DNA from: Jannaschia helgolandensis
GTDB taxonomy: Bacteria > Pseudomonadota > Alphaproteobacteria > Rhodobacterales > Rhodobacteraceae
NCBI RefSeq assembly: GCF_900109285.1
Contig: NZ_FNZQ01000001.1
Coordinates: forward strand, 1,207,001-1,271,000
Length of the DNA stretch: 64,000 nt
Reading direction: 5' to 3'
In this document: positions 9,160 through 19,581 of the stretch, piece after piece
How the letters are laid out: every line of letters starts with the position of its first letter
Numbering within the stretch: the first letter of the stretch is position 1
Translations under genes and position numbers: made by a program
Notes under the pieces: model-generated
Told to the model about the DNA's origin: nothing
The model's database searches: none
The model's input: the letters and a program-made list of their open reading frames with translations, nothing else

Positions 9160-9942
9160 ATGAAATCGATTGTCCTCCTGTCTGCGATGCTGATGGCCAT
9201 GGTCGTCGCGGCCGCGCCGGTCGCCGCCTGCACCGGCACGGAGACCTGCCAGCTTGGCGACCGGTCCTATTTCGTCCGGGAGCCGGACGGATGGGACGGG
9301 AAAAGCCCGCTGGCGGTTCAACTGCATTTTCACGGATGGGGACGCCAGGGACAGGTTTCCGCCCAGAGTCCACGCACCGGCGGAGCCGCCGCCGCCGCCG
9401 GTGTCCTGTTCGTGGCACCCGACGGACTGGGGCGCACCTGGGATTTTCGCAGGCCGGGGTCGCGCGACACGGCATTCGCGCAGGCCGTTCTGGCCGATAT
9501 CGCGAAACGGTATCCCACGGCGGGGCAGCCGCTGATCGTATCGGGTTATAGCTGGGGCGCTTTGATGGCTGCGCGGTTCGCCTGCGACGGTGGCGCGCGG
9601 ATTGATGCGCTGCTGTTGATTTCAGGGGCCTTTCCACCAGGAACCGAGTGTCAGGGCGCACCGCCTGCCCGCGTCAGCCATGTGCATGGCACGACAGACA
9701 CCGTGCTGGACTTTCCTTATGGGCCCGATGGCGACGAAACTCAGGCCGTCGCCATGTGGAAAACATGGATGGGCTGTGGAGCCGTAGCTCGCCGCTATGA
9801 CTGGAGGGCGGTGGAGTGGCTGACGCATGAACGTCACGAATGGGACTGCGCCCGCGGACTGGTGACGATGGACGTCCACTCGGCCGGTCATCTGATCCCG
9901 CGCGGCTGGGTTGCCCGCATTCTGCAGGAGGTCCTTGGGTGA
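9160..9942 (+). CDS. Secreted polyhydroxyalkanoate-depolymerase-like esterase
   Basis: This 260-residue protein has a Sec signal peptide (hydrophobic core MLMAMVVAAAPVAA, cleavage about residue 23). The alpha/beta-hydrolase fold shows the oxyanion segment LHFHGWG, the nucleophile elbow GYSWG (Ser about residue 130), a likely acid in VHGTTDTVLDF and a catalytic His in SAGHLIP. This arrangement matches the polyhydroxybutyrate depolymerase/LpqC-type esterase family of the periplasm or outside. Paired cysteines (CTGTETC) suggest a disulfide near the mature N-terminus. The substrate cannot be inferred; a broad esterase role is equally possible. Confidence 0.75.
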   Translation: MKSIVLLSAMLMAMVVAAAPVAACTGTETCQLGDRSYFVREPDGWDGKSPLAVQLHFHGWGRQGQVSAQSPRTGGAAAAAGVLFVAPDGLGRTWDFRRPGSRDTAFAQAVLADIAKRYPTAGQPLIVSGYSWGALMAARFACDGGARIDALLLISGAFPPGTECQGAPPARVSHVHGTTDTVLDFPYGPDGDETQAVAMWKTWMGCGAVARRYDWRAVEWLTHERHEWDCARGLVTMDVHSAGHLIPRGWVARILQEVLG

Positions 9943-10015
9943 AAATTATTCGCCGTTTTGAAACTCGGTCGACCCACCCGACGTGGCTCTGACATTGCAA
10001 CAGATTGGAAACATC

Positions 10016-10495
10016 ATGATCAGCAGGCGTTCATTGCTCACGACAGGTTCCGCGCTTGCTGCGCTGGCCGCCACTTCGACCCTTGGAGGCCGCGCGATGG
10101 CCGCGACCTTCCCGGTGACCTACACCGATGACGAATGGCGCGCGCGACTGACGGAAAATCAGTATCTTGTGCTGCGCCAGAACGCGACCGAGAGGCCGTT
10201 TTCCAGTCCCCTGCACGAAGAGATGCGCGAAGGTATCTATACCTGCGTCGGCTGCGATCAGTATGTCTATGATTCCAAGACCAAGTATTACAGCGACAGC
10301 GGCTGGCCCGCCTTCTACGAGGAAGTCGCCGAAGGCATCGAACGCGGCCCGGATCCCGTTTACGGAGAGATCCTGCCCGAAGTGCATTGTGCCAACTGCG
10401 GCAGCCACATGGGCCATGTCTTCAACGACGGACCCGAACCGACGGGCGAACGGCACTGCATCAACGGCCTGGGTCTGAACTTCATTCCGGCCTAG
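10016..10495 (+). CDS. msrB: Tat-exported peptide-methionine (R)-S-oxide reductase
   Basis: MsrB reduces R-methionine sulfoxide in proteins. This 159-residue copy starts with a twin-arginine signal ([19 protein letters not shown]), which predicts folded export to the periplasm. The catalytic domain has two zinc-binding CxxC pairs (YTCVGC and HCANC), the [11 protein letters not shown] motif, and the catalytic Cys in [11 protein letters not shown] near the C-terminus. I start it at the ATG at 10016, which places the Arg pair directly after the start; the longer frame from 9983 adds 11 residues. Its 3' end overlaps the convergent rimO stop by 14 bp. A cytoplasmic MsrA is encoded at 56.9 kb. Confidence 0.93.
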   Translation: MISRRSLLTTGSALAALAATSTLGGRAMAATFPVTYTDDEWRARLTENQYLVLRQNATERPFSSPLHEEMREGIYTCVGCDQYVYDSKTKYYSDSGWPAFYEEVAEGIERGPDPVYGEILPEVHCANCGSHMGHVFNDGPEPTGERHCINGLGLNFIPA

Positions 10496-11870
10496 ATGAA
10501 CGCTCCTGAGCCAGCCGTCCCCACAAATCGTATTCGCTGGCCTCGTCAACCTCGACCGTGACGATGTCGCCGGGGGCCAGCGTCTCGAAACCTTCGTCAA
10601 TGAACAGGTTGCCGTCGATTTCGGGCGCATCCGCCTTGGTGCGGCAGGTCGCGCCCTGATCGTCGATGCTGTCGACGATGACATCGAGCCGTGTGCCGAC
10701 CTTCGCGGCCAGCCTGGCTGCCGAAATTGCCTGCGCCTTCTCCATGAAGCGCGCGAAACGGTCTTCCTTCACATCATCCGGCACATGGTCGGGCAGGGCA
10801 TTGGATCGCGCCCCGGCGACATTTTCGTAGCGAAACGCTCCGACCCGGTCCAGTTGTGCATCATCCAGCCAGTCCAGAAGGGTCTGGAACTCCGCCTCGG
10901 TCTCGCCGGGATAGCCGACAATGAAGGTCGAGCGCAGCGTGATGTCCGGGCAGATACCGCGCCATTCCGCAATCCGGTCCAGCGTCTTTTCTGCGTGGGC
11001 AGGCCGCGCCATCCGACGCAACGTATCGGGGTGCGCATGCTGGAAGGGCACATCCAGATAAGGCAGGATCGACCCATCCGCCATCAACGGCACGAGGTCG
11101 CGCACGAACGGATAGGGATAGACGTAGTGCAGGCGCACCCAGGCCCCCAGCGACCCCAGATCGCGGGCCAGATCGACGATATGCGTCCCGGCCCCGGCGC
11201 GATCCTTCCAATCGGTGCCATAGGCCGAAGTGTCCTGACTGATGACCAGCAATTCGCGAACCCCGGCATCGACCAGCTTTTCCGCCTCGCGCAGGACCGC
11301 CTTCGCCGGGCGCGACTGCAGACGCCCCCGCATGTCGGGGATGATGCAGAACTTGCACTTGTGATTGCAGCCTTCGGAAATCTTCAGATAGCTGAAATGG
11401 CGCGGCGTAAGCGTCACGCCCGATGCGGGCAACAGGTCGACGAACGGGTCCGGCGATGGCGGCGCGACGCTGTGCACGGCATCCAGCACCTGTTCGTATT
11501 GTTGCGGACCGGTGACGGCCAGCACCTTGGGGTGCGCGCCGGTGATGTACTCCGGCTCCGCGCCCAGACAGCCGGTGACGATGACGCGCCCGTTTTCGCG
11601 CAGGGCCTCTCCTATGGCGTCCAGGCTCTCGGCCTTGGCGCTGTCGAGGAAGCCGCAGGTGTTCACGATCACCGCCTCCGCCCCGGCATAATCGGGAGAG
11701 ATGGCGTATCCCTCTGCCCGCAAACGAGTCAGGATCCGCTCCGAATCCACCAGCGCCTTGGGGCAGCCGAGCGACACCATCCCGATTTTCGGCTGACCGG
11801 GGCGCGCATCGCCGGGCAGGACGGCGCGGGGGGCGAGGTCGGGGCGAAGTTCAGGCGGATTCTGGGACAT
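10482..11870 (-). CDS. rimO: Ribosomal protein S12 methylthiotransferase
   Basis: RimO is a radical-SAM enzyme with two 4Fe-4S clusters that adds a methylthio group to the conserved Asp of ribosomal protein S12. The 462-residue protein shows the N-terminal UPF0004 cluster Cys residues ([24 protein letters not shown]), the radical-SAM triad CNHKCKFC, the C-terminal TRAM domain (from about residue 395) and the late substrate motif typical of RimO rather than MiaB. The ATG at 11870 gives a standard N-terminus; the open frame continues to 12029 but without RimO similarity. It diverges from the AsmA gene and converges on msrB. Confidence 0.96.
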   Translation of the reverse strand: MSQNPPELRPDLAPRAVLPGDARPGQPKIGMVSLGCPKALVDSERILTRLRAEGYAISPDYAGAEAVIVNTCGFLDSAKAESLDAIGEALRENGRVIVTGCLGAEPEYITGAHPKVLAVTGPQQYEQVLDAVHSVAPPSPDPFVDLLPASGVTLTPRHFSYLKISEGCNHKCKFCIIPDMRGRLQSRPAKAVLREAEKLVDAGVRELLVISQDTSAYGTDWKDRAGAGTHIVDLARDLGSLGAWVRLHYVYPYPFVRDLVPLMADGSILPYLDVPFQHAHPDTLRRMARPAHAEKTLDRIAEWRGICPDITLRSTFIVGYPGETEAEFQTLLDWLDDAQLDRVGAFRYENVAGARSNALPDHVPDDVKEDRFARFMEKAQAISAARLAAKVGTRLDVIVDSIDDQGATCRTKADAPEIDGNLFIDEGFETLAPGDIVTVEVDEASEYDLWGRLAQERSSRPE

Positions 11871-11958
11871 ACAGGCCACATAAGCTGCCCTCGCGGTCCG
11901 TGGAACCCCTTGCGGTATGGGTGCAAGCGATTCATCGTCGGGCACGGGGGGATTGCGG

Positions 11959-13929
11959 ATGAAATGGCTGATCCGAAGCGCGCTGACGCTGGTCACATTG
12001 ATACTGATTGCGGTCGTCGTCCTGATCATGGTGCCGACGGAACGGGTGGCGCAACTGGCCGCGGATCGGTTCGAGGCAACGACCGGGCGCGCGCTGACGC
12101 TGGGCGGTCCGGTGAAGGCGACGCTCTGGCCGCGACCGGGTATCCGCGCCGAAGGGATCGAAATCGCGAATGCCGGGTGGTCCGATCAAGGCCCCATGCT
12201 GACGGCGGAAACACTGGAAGTGGGCATCGCCCTCGGATCCATCTTCGGCAGCGACATCCGGATCGAGACCCTGCAGATCGACGGCGCGCGCCTGATCCTT
12301 GAACGCAACGCCGATGGGCGTGGAAACTGGGAGATAGCGGGGACACCGGTCGCGCAACCGGGATCGATCGGGTCTGATGGCGGCGGTGCCTCCGCCCGTG
12401 CGCTTTCCATTGACCGGGCAATCCTGACCGGAGCCGACGTGACATGGCTGGATCACGAGGACGGAACGCAGATCCGTCTGCGTGCAGTCGATCTGGAGAC
12501 CCGGCTGGCCGATCTGAACAGCCCCGTCCGCATCACCGGTTCTGCCCTTGTCAGCGGGCAGGCCGTCACGCTGGAAGCTTCGCTCGACGCAGCCCGTTCG
12601 CTGATGCAAGGCGCGCTGACGCCTGTCGCGTTCAGCCTGCGGGCGGGCGAGACGGCGCTGCGGCTGGACGGTCGAGCCGATCTGGACCCGCTGTCATTCG
12701 AGGGTCGGATCGAGGCCACGTCATCGGATCGGTTCAAGGTGGCCAACGTGCTGGGCATCGTCGTTCCCGATCTGCCTGACGGTCTGGGCGCGCGGTCCAT
12801 CGCGCTGAACGCCGCGATCACACTGGCCCCGGCGGGCACGCTGCACTTTCGGGACATGATCATGGATCTGGACACCAACCGCCTGACCGGTGCGTTGGAC
12901 GTGGACCCGAACGGCGCAAGGACCCGGCTGGTTGCCAATCTGTCGGCCGATACGCTGGACCTGACCGCGCTCAGCCGGAAGGGACAGGGCGGCGAAACGG
13001 CTCTGGTCTCCGAGACCGGCTGGGCCCGCGAAACACTCGATGTTTCGGGCCTGTTCGCAGCGGACGGGGAACTGACCTTCAGCAGCGGCGCTGTGACCAT
13101 GGGCGATGCAACATTCGACGAGGTGCGGGCCCGCGCCGTGGTCGACGATGGCCGCGCCGTCGTCACCCTGCAGCCGCTGATCGCATATGGCGGCACCGTC
13201 ACCGGCGATGTCGTCGTGAACGGACGCGGCGGCCTGTCCTCGCGCGCGACGCTGGAACTGTCGGGGTTGCAGATGCAGCCCTTCCTGATTGAATTCGCCG
13301 ATTTCGACCGGCTGATCGGACAGGCGGATATCTCGCTGGACCTGCTGGGCATCGGCGACACCACGCAACAACTGATCGACAGCCTGTCCGGAAATGTGGC
13401 GTTTCGGATGGGAGCGGGCGAAATTCTCGGGTTCGACATCGGTGGCATGGTCCGAACGCTGGACCTGGGCTACCGTGGCGAAGGGCAAAAGACCGTATTC
13501 GACGGGGTTTCGTCCAGTTTCGTCGTGACGGACGGCATTGCGCGCGGTGACGATCTGTCGCTGACGGCCCCCTATTTGTTGGCGACCGGCGCGGGGGACA
13601 TCGCGCTTGGGGCTCAGACCATCAGTTATCGTTTGATCCCGACCTTGCGGCGAGGGGGTGGCAGCGATGGCATTACCGTGCCGCTTTTGATCGAAGGCCC
13701 GTGGTCGGACCCCCGCATTCGTCCCGATCTGGAATATATCGCCCGGCAAAAACTGGACGTGGAGCGTGCGCAGACCGAGGCGCGCGACCGCGCCGGCGAA
13801 CTGGCCCGGACCCGGATTGCCGATGAACTGGAGATCGCACCCGAAGTTCTGACCGATCGTGATGCGCTTGAGGACGCCCTCAAGGACCGGGTCGAGGAAA
13901 AATTGCTGGACCTCTTGCTGGGCCGTTGA
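11959..13929 (+). CDS. AsmA family membrane-anchored protein
   Basis: This 656-residue protein has one N-terminal transmembrane helix (about residues 6-26, [17 protein letters not shown]), then the AsmA N-terminal domain ([21 protein letters not shown], an almost diagnostic start) and a long beta-rich periplasmic body. The C-terminal AsmA-like segment (about 450-600) carries [17 protein letters not shown] and the following DIG. AsmA-family proteins are inner-membrane-anchored, repeating-groove proteins linked to phospholipid and outer-membrane homeostasis, which fits the adjacent psd-pssA pair. The last roughly 60 residues are highly charged. The ATG at 11959 follows GGGGGGATTGCGG; upstream in-frame starts would overlap the rimO promoter region. 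Confidence 0.88.
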   Translation: MKWLIRSALTLVTLILIAVVVLIMVPTERVAQLAADRFEATTGRALTLGGPVKATLWPRPGIRAEGIEIANAGWSDQGPMLTAETLEVGIALGSIFGSDIRIETLQIDGARLILERNADGRGNWEIAGTPVAQPGSIGSDGGGASARALSIDRAILTGADVTWLDHEDGTQIRLRAVDLETRLADLNSPVRITGSALVSGQAVTLEASLDAARSLMQGALTPVAFSLRAGETALRLDGRADLDPLSFEGRIEATSSDRFKVANVLGIVVPDLPDGLGARSIALNAAITLAPAGTLHFRDMIMDLDTNRLTGALDVDPNGARTRLVANLSADTLDLTALSRKGQGGETALVSETGWARETLDVSGLFAADGELTFSSGAVTMGDATFDEVRARAVVDDGRAVVTLQPLIAYGGTVTGDVVVNGRGGLSSRATLELSGLQMQPFLIEFADFDRLIGQADISLDLLGIGDTTQQLIDSLSGNVAFRMGAGEILGFDIGGMVRTLDLGYRGEGQKTVFDGVSSSFVVTDGIARGDDLSLTAPYLLATGAGDIALGAQTISYRLIPTLRRGGGSDGITVPLLIEGPWSDPRIRPDLEYIARQKLDVERAQTEARDRAGELARTRIADELEIAPEVLTDRDALEDALKDRVEEKLLDLLLGR

Positions 13930-14015
13930 TGACGCCGGCAAAATCGCATGGCCCCACCGTGCTGGACCCGGACACACCCCCGCGCTATCTGGCACCCTAG
14001 CAACAGGAGTGCCCC

Positions 14016-14711
14016 ATGAGCGTCAGCCTTGTCGGAACGGTCGTCAAACCCATCCATCCGGAAGGCCGGAAATTCATCGCGATCTTCATTGCCGTGACTC
14101 TGATCCTCTGGTTCGTGTGGGAACCGCTGGGCGTGATCGCCACGGCGCTGACGATCTGGTGCTACTACTTCTTTCGCGATCCCGACCGCACCGTGCCGAT
14201 GGATGACGGATTGATCGTCTCACCCGCCGATGGCGTCGTGTCGCTGATCGGACCCGCCGTTCCCCCGGTCGAATTGGGGCTTGGCGCGGAGCCTCTGACC
14301 CGCGTGTCGGTCTTCATGTCCGTGTTCGACTGCCACGTGAACCGTGCGCCCGTCGCGGGCGAGGTCACGGCGGTCGCCTATCGTCCCGGCAAATTCTTTT
14401 CGGCCGAACTGGATAAGGCCTCCGAGGAGAACGAGCGCAACGGCATCGTCCTGACGATGGACGATGGCACCCGTCTGGGTGTCGTGCAGATCGCCGGACT
14501 CGTGGCACGTCGTATCCTGTGCGAAGTCGATCAGGGCGCGCGCCTGGCGCGGGGTGACCGCTTCGGACTGATCCGCTTTGGATCACGACTGGATGTCTAT
14601 CTTCCCGAAGGCACTGCGCCGCGCGTGTCCGTCGGGCAGGTCATGACATCGGGCGAAAGCATCCTTGCCATTCTGGGCGATGCGCGCCCCGCTACATCAA
14701 GGGTCGAGTAA
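14016..14711 (+). CDS. psd: Phosphatidylserine decarboxylase proenzyme
   Basis: Psd converts phosphatidylserine to phosphatidylethanolamine at the inner membrane. At 231 residues it is the short (archaeal/alphaproteobacterial) type. Visible are the hydrophobic N-terminus (about 22-52), the YYFFRDPDR motif, SPADGVVS, the [13 protein letters not shown] motif with the conserved His, and the self-cleavage site [10 protein letters not shown], where the Ser becomes the pyruvoyl group. Its stop is immediately followed by the pssA ATG with no gap, so the two successive enzymes are coupled. An AACAGGAG ribosome-binding site precedes 14016. Confidence 0.97.
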   Translation: MSVSLVGTVVKPIHPEGRKFIAIFIAVTLILWFVWEPLGVIATALTIWCYYFFRDPDRTVPMDDGLIVSPADGVVSLIGPAVPPVELGLGAEPLTRVSVFMSVFDCHVNRAPVAGEVTAVAYRPGKFFSAELDKASEENERNGIVLTMDDGTRLGVVQIAGLVARRILCEVDQGARLARGDRFGLIRFGSRLDVYLPEGTAPRVSVGQVMTSGESILAILGDARPATSRVE

Positions 14712-15443
14712 ATGCCGCCGGTGCAGGAAACGCGCGAAGGGCGCCTGCCGCTGATCTCGCTGGTGCCGAACATCGTGACTTTGCTGGGCCTCAGCGTCGG
14801 TCTGACGTCGATCCGCTTCACGTTCGACAACCGTTTCGATATCGCGGCCGGGCTGCTGATCCTTGCCGCACTGATCGACGGTCTGGACGGTTTGCTGGCA
14901 CGGCGACTGAATGCGGCATCGCCTTTCGGGGCAGAGTTGGATTCCCTGTCGGATTTCGTCTGTTTCGGTGTCGCACCGGCGCTGCTGGTCTATCATTTCG
15001 GGTTAGAAAATCTGGCCGGCATGGGCTGGCTCGCCGCGTTGTTCTTCGCAATCTGCTGTTGTCTGCGACTGGCCCGCTTCAACGTCGCCGCCAAGGACGA
15101 GACATCCGATGACAAGCAATCCTTCACCGGCGTTCCGGCACCGGCGGGTGCGATGCTGGGCATCTTTCCGGTCACGCTCTATCTCGCCGATTTCATGGAC
15201 CTGCGCGACCTGCAATTGCTGGTGGCGATCTGGATGCTGGCCGTCGGTGCGATGATGATCGCGCGCTTCAAGACCCTGTCGCTCAAGGCGATGCGGATCA
15301 GCCGGGACAACGCGGTCTATGTTCTGCTGGCGGCGGCCATCATCATTGGCCTGATGCTGACGCGCCTCTGGCTGTTCCATGTTGCCGCGACGGTTCTGTA
15401 TCTCTCCCTGCTTGCTTGGGGCGTTGCAAAACGGCGGCTCTGA
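14712..15443 (+). CDS. pssA: CDP-diacylglycerol-serine O-phosphatidyltransferase
   Basis: PssA makes phosphatidylserine from CDP-diacylglycerol and serine, supplying the substrate of the adjacent Psd. The 243-residue integral membrane protein has about 6-8 helices and the full CDP-alcohol phosphotransferase signature, DGLDGLLARR followed by G-AEL-D-SLS-D (about residues 56-82). It is a type II PssA, typical of alphaproteobacteria. The start abuts the psd stop. A terminator hairpin follows at 15451-15476. Confidence 0.96.
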   Translation: MPPVQETREGRLPLISLVPNIVTLLGLSVGLTSIRFTFDNRFDIAAGLLILAALIDGLDGLLARRLNAASPFGAELDSLSDFVCFGVAPALLVYHFGLENLAGMGWLAALFFAICCCLRLARFNVAAKDETSDDKQSFTGVPAPAGAMLGIFPVTLYLADFMDLRDLQLLVAIWMLAVGAMMIARFKTLSLKAMRISRDNAVYVLLAAAIIIGLMLTRLWLFHVAATVLYLSLLAWGVAKRRL

Positions 15444-15450
15444 CGGAAAA

Positions 15451-15476
15451 AAGGCCCCTCATTCCTAAGGGGCCTT
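15451..15476 (-). terminator. Intrinsic terminator for gcrA, possibly bidirectional
   Basis: AAGGCCCCT (15451-15459) pairs perfectly with AGGGGCCTT (15468-15476) across an 8-nt loop. On the minus strand the hairpin is followed by six T, so it terminates gcrA best. It also lies 8 bp after the pssA stop and could act in both directions. Confidence 0.85.
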
Positions 15477-15501
15477 CGCGAAACTACGGATACGCCCGAT
15501 G

Positions 15502-16107
15502 CTACCGCTTGCGATCGCGGCGCGACGACATCGGCTGAAACGCGACAGAGACATGCGCCTCGCAATAGGGCTTTCCAGCCTGGGTCTGCAGTCCGCAGAA
15601 CCAGAACTTTTCCGTCGCCGGATCGCCGATCGGCCATTTGCAGGTCCGTTCGGTCAACTCCATCAGCGAAATCTTCTTGGCCGTCTTCTCGACCGCATTC
15701 ACCTTGGCCAGGGCTTCGGGCGAAATCTCGTTGGCCGAAGGTTGCGGCGGCAACGGCTGTCCGGCCATCAACGGTTTGCGCAGGGGCGTGACATTGGTGC
15801 CCTGCGGCACGGCTGCCATGGTCCGCGGCTCGTCGTCATCATCTTCTTCGACGGCGGCCACAGGCTCGGGCTTGGGGGCAGGCGTCGGGTCCGGTTTCGC
15901 GGTCTTCGGCGCGGGTGCCGGTTTGGCGGGCGTCTGGGACGCGGGCTTCGCCTCGTCGGCGTTGCGGTTGCTCAGACCCAGCCTGTGGACCTTGCCGATC
16001 ACCGCATTGCGGGTGACGCCCCCAAGTTCCTTGGCGATCTGCGAGGCAGAGGCCCCTTCGCCCCACATACGCTTGAGGGTCTCGACGCGGTCATCGGTCC
16101 AGGCCAT
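15502..16107 (-). CDS. gcrA: GcrA cell cycle regulator
   Basis: GcrA is the alphaproteobacterial sigma-70 cofactor that activates promoters carrying CcrM-methylated GANTC sites. The 201-residue protein has the canonical N-terminal helix-turn-helix (MAWTDDRVETLKRMW, then SASQIAKELGG and TRNAVIGKVHRLGL), a long Pro/Ala/acidic linker (about 50-140) and the conserved C-terminal sigma-interacting domain with Cys/His residues (CKWPIGDP, FWFCGL, PYCEAH). AAGGAGAGTGGC gives a strong ribosome-binding site before the ATG. It is divergent from an ABC permease gene. Confidence 0.96.
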   Translation of the reverse strand: MAWTDDRVETLKRMWGEGASASQIAKELGGVTRNAVIGKVHRLGLSNRNADEAKPASQTPAKPAPAPKTAKPDPTPAPKPEPVAAVEEDDDDEPRTMAAVPQGTNVTPLRKPLMAGQPLPPQPSANEISPEALAKVNAVEKTAKKISLMELTERTCKWPIGDPATEKFWFCGLQTQAGKPYCEAHVSVAFQPMSSRRDRKR

Positions 16108-16251
16108 GCCACTCTCCTTGAAAACTGCTCATATCCCCCGTTTGTTGTGTTCGGATACGCACACCGCTAGGGGTGGCGATCCCGGAGGAAGTGCTATTGT
16201 AAGCATCCCATGCGTCCGTCACAAGCCGGACGCCCGGTCAGAGGGTCGCAA

Positions 16252-17061
16252 ATGTCAGACACGACAGAGCTGCAACAGGGTGTGCGTCGTTTCGGCCACG
16301 TCAACTGGCTGGGGATGTGGACGCTGACGATTCGCGAAGTGCGCCGGTTCGTCGCCGTCTGGACCCAGACATTGCTGGCACCCCTGGCGACCGCCACACT
16401 GTTTCTGCTGGTTTTTTCTCTGGCGATCGGCACCCGGCGCGGTGACGTCATGGGTGTGCCTTTCGTTCAGTTTCTGGCACCCGGCATCCTGATGATGACC
16501 GTGATCCAGAATTCCTTTGCAAATGTATCGTCCTCCATCGTCATCTCCAAGGTGCAGGGCAATATCGTCGACACGTTGATGCCGCCCCTCTCGGCCTTCG
16601 AACTGGTCGTCGGCTATCTGGTCGGCGGTATCCTGCGCGGGCTGATGGTGGCGGTGGCGATCACGGTTCTGCTATTCCCGTTTATCGGCCTCGGTATTCA
16701 GAACCCGGTCATGGCGCTGGTCTGGGTCAGCCTTGGTGGTGCTTTCCTTGGGTCCATCGGCATCATCGCGGGGGTCTTCGCCAACAAATTCGACCAGATG
16801 GCGGCGATCACCAACTTCATTGTGACACCGCTCAGCTTCCTGTCAGGCACATTCTATTCCATCGAGGGACTGCCGCCTGTGATGCGTGCTCTCAGCTATG
16901 GTAACCCGATCTTCTACCTGATTGACGGATTGCGGTTTTCGGTGCTGGGCGTATCCGACAGCTCGCCCTGGCTGGGTTTCGCGGTCGTCTCCGGCACGAC
17001 GCTGGCGCTCTGTGGCGTCGCGTGGTGGATGTTCCGGACGGGGTATCGTCTGAAGTCCTGA
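16252..17061 (+). CDS. ABC-2 type transporter permease without adjacent ATPase
   Basis: This 269-residue integral membrane protein has about six transmembrane helices and belongs to the ABC-2 permease family. It shows the typical N-terminal amphipathic helix (WTLTIREVRRF) and the late signature PLSFLSGTFYSIEGLP with NPIFYLIDGLRF, shared with NodJ/YadH-like exporters of polysaccharides or drugs. Normally a nucleotide-binding subunit is encoded next door; here neither neighbour is one. It may use an ATPase encoded elsewhere. I chose the ATG at 16252, preceded by GAGGG, over an in-frame ATG at 16210. Confidence 0.88.
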   Translation: MSDTTELQQGVRRFGHVNWLGMWTLTIREVRRFVAVWTQTLLAPLATATLFLLVFSLAIGTRRGDVMGVPFVQFLAPGILMMTVIQNSFANVSSSIVISKVQGNIVDTLMPPLSAFELVVGYLVGGILRGLMVAVAITVLLFPFIGLGIQNPVMALVWVSLGGAFLGSIGIIAGVFANKFDQMAAITNFIVTPLSFLSGTFYSIEGLPPVMRALSYGNPIFYLIDGLRFSVLGVSDSSPWLGFAVVSGTTLALCGVAWWMFRTGYRLKS

Positions 17062-17068
17062 TATCTGT

Positions 17069-17206
17069 TCAGACGACAAGATCGACGTCAGGCCGGGCGG
17101 CGGGGAACAGACGGCGGGAACGCTTCGGGTACTGTCGAAATGACCGCAGGCGGCCCTCTCTCCAGACCAGAAAGCCCGTGTGCATCAGAACGGTGGCGGC
17201 GACCAT
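17069..17206 (-). CDS. Possible 45-aa small membrane protein downstream of argF
   Basis: A short frame with coding-like composition starts at ATG 17206 (or TTG 17209) and ends at TGA 17069-17071. The peptide begins with a hydrophobic segment (MVAATVLMHTGFLVW) and continues with a very Arg-rich tail and a DVDLVV end, as expected for a small inner-membrane protein with a positive cytoplasmic tail. It begins 54 bp after the argF stop on the same strand. No homologue is recognised. The in-frame stretch continues upstream to a stop at about 17239 without an ATG, so it could also be a remnant. Confidence 0.4.
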   Translation of the reverse strand: MVAATVLMHTGFLVWREGRLRSFRQYPKRSRRLFPAARPDVDLVV

Positions 17207-17260
17207 CAAGGCCCCGGCAATCGGGTTCGCGCGATCCTTCGTCGAAGGATCTCATCGGCG

Positions 17261-18187
17261 TCAGACACCCAGACACCAGCGCATGATCGCCTTCTGCGCG
17301 TGCAGCCGGTTTTCCGCCTCGTCGAAGACGACCGACCGGGGGCCATCCAGCACGGCATCAGTGATCTCTTCGCCGCGGTGGGCGGGCAGGCAGTGCATGA
17401 CCAGCGCATGGTCCGGTGCCGCGGCGATCAGGGCCTCGTTCACCTGATAGGGGCGCAACAGGTTGTGCCGCCGCTGCCGAGACGATTCCGCGTCACCCAT
17501 GCTGACCCAGGTGTCGGTCACGATCAGGTCGGCATCGGCCACCGCGCGCGCTGGGTCGCGTTCGATCCGCACGTCGCAGCCGGCCTTGCGGGCGGCCCCC
17601 ACGACGGCATCGGGCGGGTCCAGTTGCTGCGGCCCGGAGAACGTGAAGTTGAACCCGAAGCTGGCGGCGGCATGCAGGAAACTTTGGGCCACGTTATTGC
17701 CGTCACCCATCCACGCCACACGCTTGCCCACGATGGGGCCGCGATGTTCCTCGAATGTCATGACGTCGGCCATGATCTGGCAGGGATGCGAATTGTCGGT
17801 CAGGCCGTTGATGACCGGCACGCTGGCATGTTCTGCCATTTCGGTCAGAATATCCTCGCCGAAAGTCCGGATCATGATCAGGTCGACATAACGCGACAGA
17901 ACGCGGGCGGTGTCGGCGATGGTTTCGCCATGTCCCAGTTGCATGTCCGCGCCAGACAGAACCATTGTCGTGCCGCCCATCTGGCGGGTTCCGACATCGA
18001 AACTGATCCGCGTCCGGGTCGAGGGCTTCTCGAAGATCAGCGCGACGACACGGCCTGCCAGCGGCAGGTCATCGTCGGGCGTGCCCTTGGGGCGGTCGCC
18101 GCGCCCCGTCTTCATGGCCATCGCCGTATCGAGGATCGCGCGTAGCTGCGCCGGATCGGTTCTGTGAATATCAAGAAAATTGTTCAT
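17261..18187 (-). CDS. argF: Ornithine carbamoyltransferase
   Basis: ArgF condenses ornithine with carbamoyl phosphate to citrulline. The 308-residue protein contains the carbamoyl-phosphate motif EKPSTRTR (about residues 53-60), the HPCQ motif and the ornithine-binding motif [11 protein letters not shown] near the C-terminus. The ATG at 18187 follows AAGGAGCGATAT, a good ribosome-binding site. It lies 72 bp downstream of argD on the same strand, so argD-argF form an operon. Confidence 0.97.
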   Translation of the reverse strand: MNNFLDIHRTDPAQLRAILDTAMAMKTGRGDRPKGTPDDDLPLAGRVVALIFEKPSTRTRISFDVGTRQMGGTTMVLSGADMQLGHGETIADTARVLSRYVDLIMIRTFGEDILTEMAEHASVPVINGLTDNSHPCQIMADVMTFEEHRGPIVGKRVAWMGDGNNVAQSFLHAAASFGFNFTFSGPQQLDPPDAVVGAARKAGCDVRIERDPARAVADADLIVTDTWVSMGDAESSRQRRHNLLRPYQVNEALIAAAPDHALVMHCLPAHRGEEITDAVLDGPRSVVFDEAENRLHAQKAIMRWCLGV

Positions 18188-18259
18188 ATATCGCTCCTTG
18201 CGGAGAGGGTGGGAGCCGTCTGGCCTCAACCTCCGAGGATATTTCGGGAAAGCTTGAAT

Positions 18260-19438
18260 TCAGGCTGGGACGAGGGCCGCGGCGGTGCGGTCCAGTCGGA
18301 TCAACGCCTCGCGGATATCGTCGTCGGTGATATTCAGCGCGGGCAGAAGACGCAGGACGTTGTCGGCGGCGGGTATGACGCAAAGCTCCTGCCCGTAGGC
18401 CGCGGCCAGCACGTCGGTGTTCGGCATTTTGCACTTCAGGCCCAGCATGAGGCCCGATCCGCGCACGAAGTCGAACACATCCGGGTGCGACGCCACGAGG
18501 CCCTCCAGTCCCTGCCGGAACAACGCGGCCTTGCGGTTCACCTCGGCCAGAAAGTCATCCGTCGCGACAATATCCATGACGGCATTGCCCACGGCGCAGG
18601 CCAGCGGGTTGCCGCCATAGGTGCTGCCATGCGTGCCTGCCGTCATGCCGATGGCCGCATCCTCGGTTGCCAGAAGCGCGCCCAACGGGAAGCCCCCGCC
18701 GATGCCCTTGGCGACCATCATGATGTCGGGCGACACACCGGCCCATTCATGCGCGAACAGCTTGCCGGTCCGGCCCATGCCGCATTGCACCTCGTCGAAG
18801 ATCAACAGCGCGCCGGTCTGGTCACACAGGTCGCGCAATCCCTTCAGACATTGGTCAGGCACGGGCACGATGCCGCCTTCGCCCTGCACCGGCTCCAGGA
18901 TCACGGCGGCGACGTCGGGGGATTTCATCGCCTCGGTCAACGCATCGTGATCGCCGAACGGCAGGTGACGAAAACCCGGCAGCAGGGGGCCGAAACCCCT
19001 GGTCATCTTCTCGGACCCGGCGGCGGCGATACCTGCGGCGGACCGGCCATGAAAGCTGCCGGTGAAGGCCAGGATCACATGCCGTTCGGGCTGGCCCTTT
19101 TCGGTCCAGTACTTGCGTGCCATCTTGACCGCCAGTTCGCAGGCTTCGGTGCCGGAGTTGGTAAAGAAACAGGTGTCCGCGAAGGTATGCTCGACCAGTT
19201 TTTCAGCCAGCGCCTGCTGTTGCGGGATCTGATACAGGTTGCTGGTGTGCCATAACGCCCCGGCCTGCGTCGTCAGCGCCGAGACAAGCGCCGGATTGGC
19301 GTGGCCCAGCACGTTCACCGCGATGCCCGCGCCCAGGTCCAGAAAACGTCGCCCGTCCGCTTCCACAAGCCAGGAGCCTTCGCCCGAGACGAAGCTCATC
19401 GGCGCACGGTTGTAGGTGGGCAGGACGGCGGGGATCAT
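18260..19438 (-). CDS. argD: Acetylornithine aminotransferase
   Basis: ArgD is a class III PLP-dependent aminotransferase that converts N-acetylglutamate semialdehyde to N-acetylornithine; it may also act in lysine synthesis. The 392-residue protein shows NSGTEACELAVKMAR, the DEVQCGMGRTG motif with the PLP-ring Asp, and the Schiff-base Lys in MMVAKGIGGGFPLGA (about residues 238-241). The start at 19438 (MIPAVLPTYNR) is preceded by AAGGAAATGGT; the in-frame ATG at 19483 is less likely. First gene of the argD-argF pair. Confidence 0.96.
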   Translation of the reverse strand: MIPAVLPTYNRAPMSFVSGEGSWLVEADGRRFLDLGAGIAVNVLGHANPALVSALTTQAGALWHTSNLYQIPQQQALAEKLVEHTFADTCFFTNSGTEACELAVKMARKYWTEKGQPERHVILAFTGSFHGRSAAGIAAAGSEKMTRGFGPLLPGFRHLPFGDHDALTEAMKSPDVAAVILEPVQGEGGIVPVPDQCLKGLRDLCDQTGALLIFDEVQCGMGRTGKLFAHEWAGVSPDIMMVAKGIGGGFPLGALLATEDAAIGMTAGTHGSTYGGNPLACAVGNAVMDIVATDDFLAEVNRKAALFRQGLEGLVASHPDVFDFVRGSGLMLGLKCKMPNTDVLAAAYGQELCVIPAADNVLRLLPALNITDDDIREALIRLDRTAAALVPA

Positions 19439-19581
19439 ACCATTTCCTTGGATATGGGTTTCGAAGGTTTCGGCGTGGCGCAAATCCGGAGGCCTGTCAA
19501 CGCGACCCCCTCACGCCATCGTTGGATGAACGTGATCGGGCGGAGTGCTTCAAGCGAAGGGCGATCAATCGGGAGAGAATC

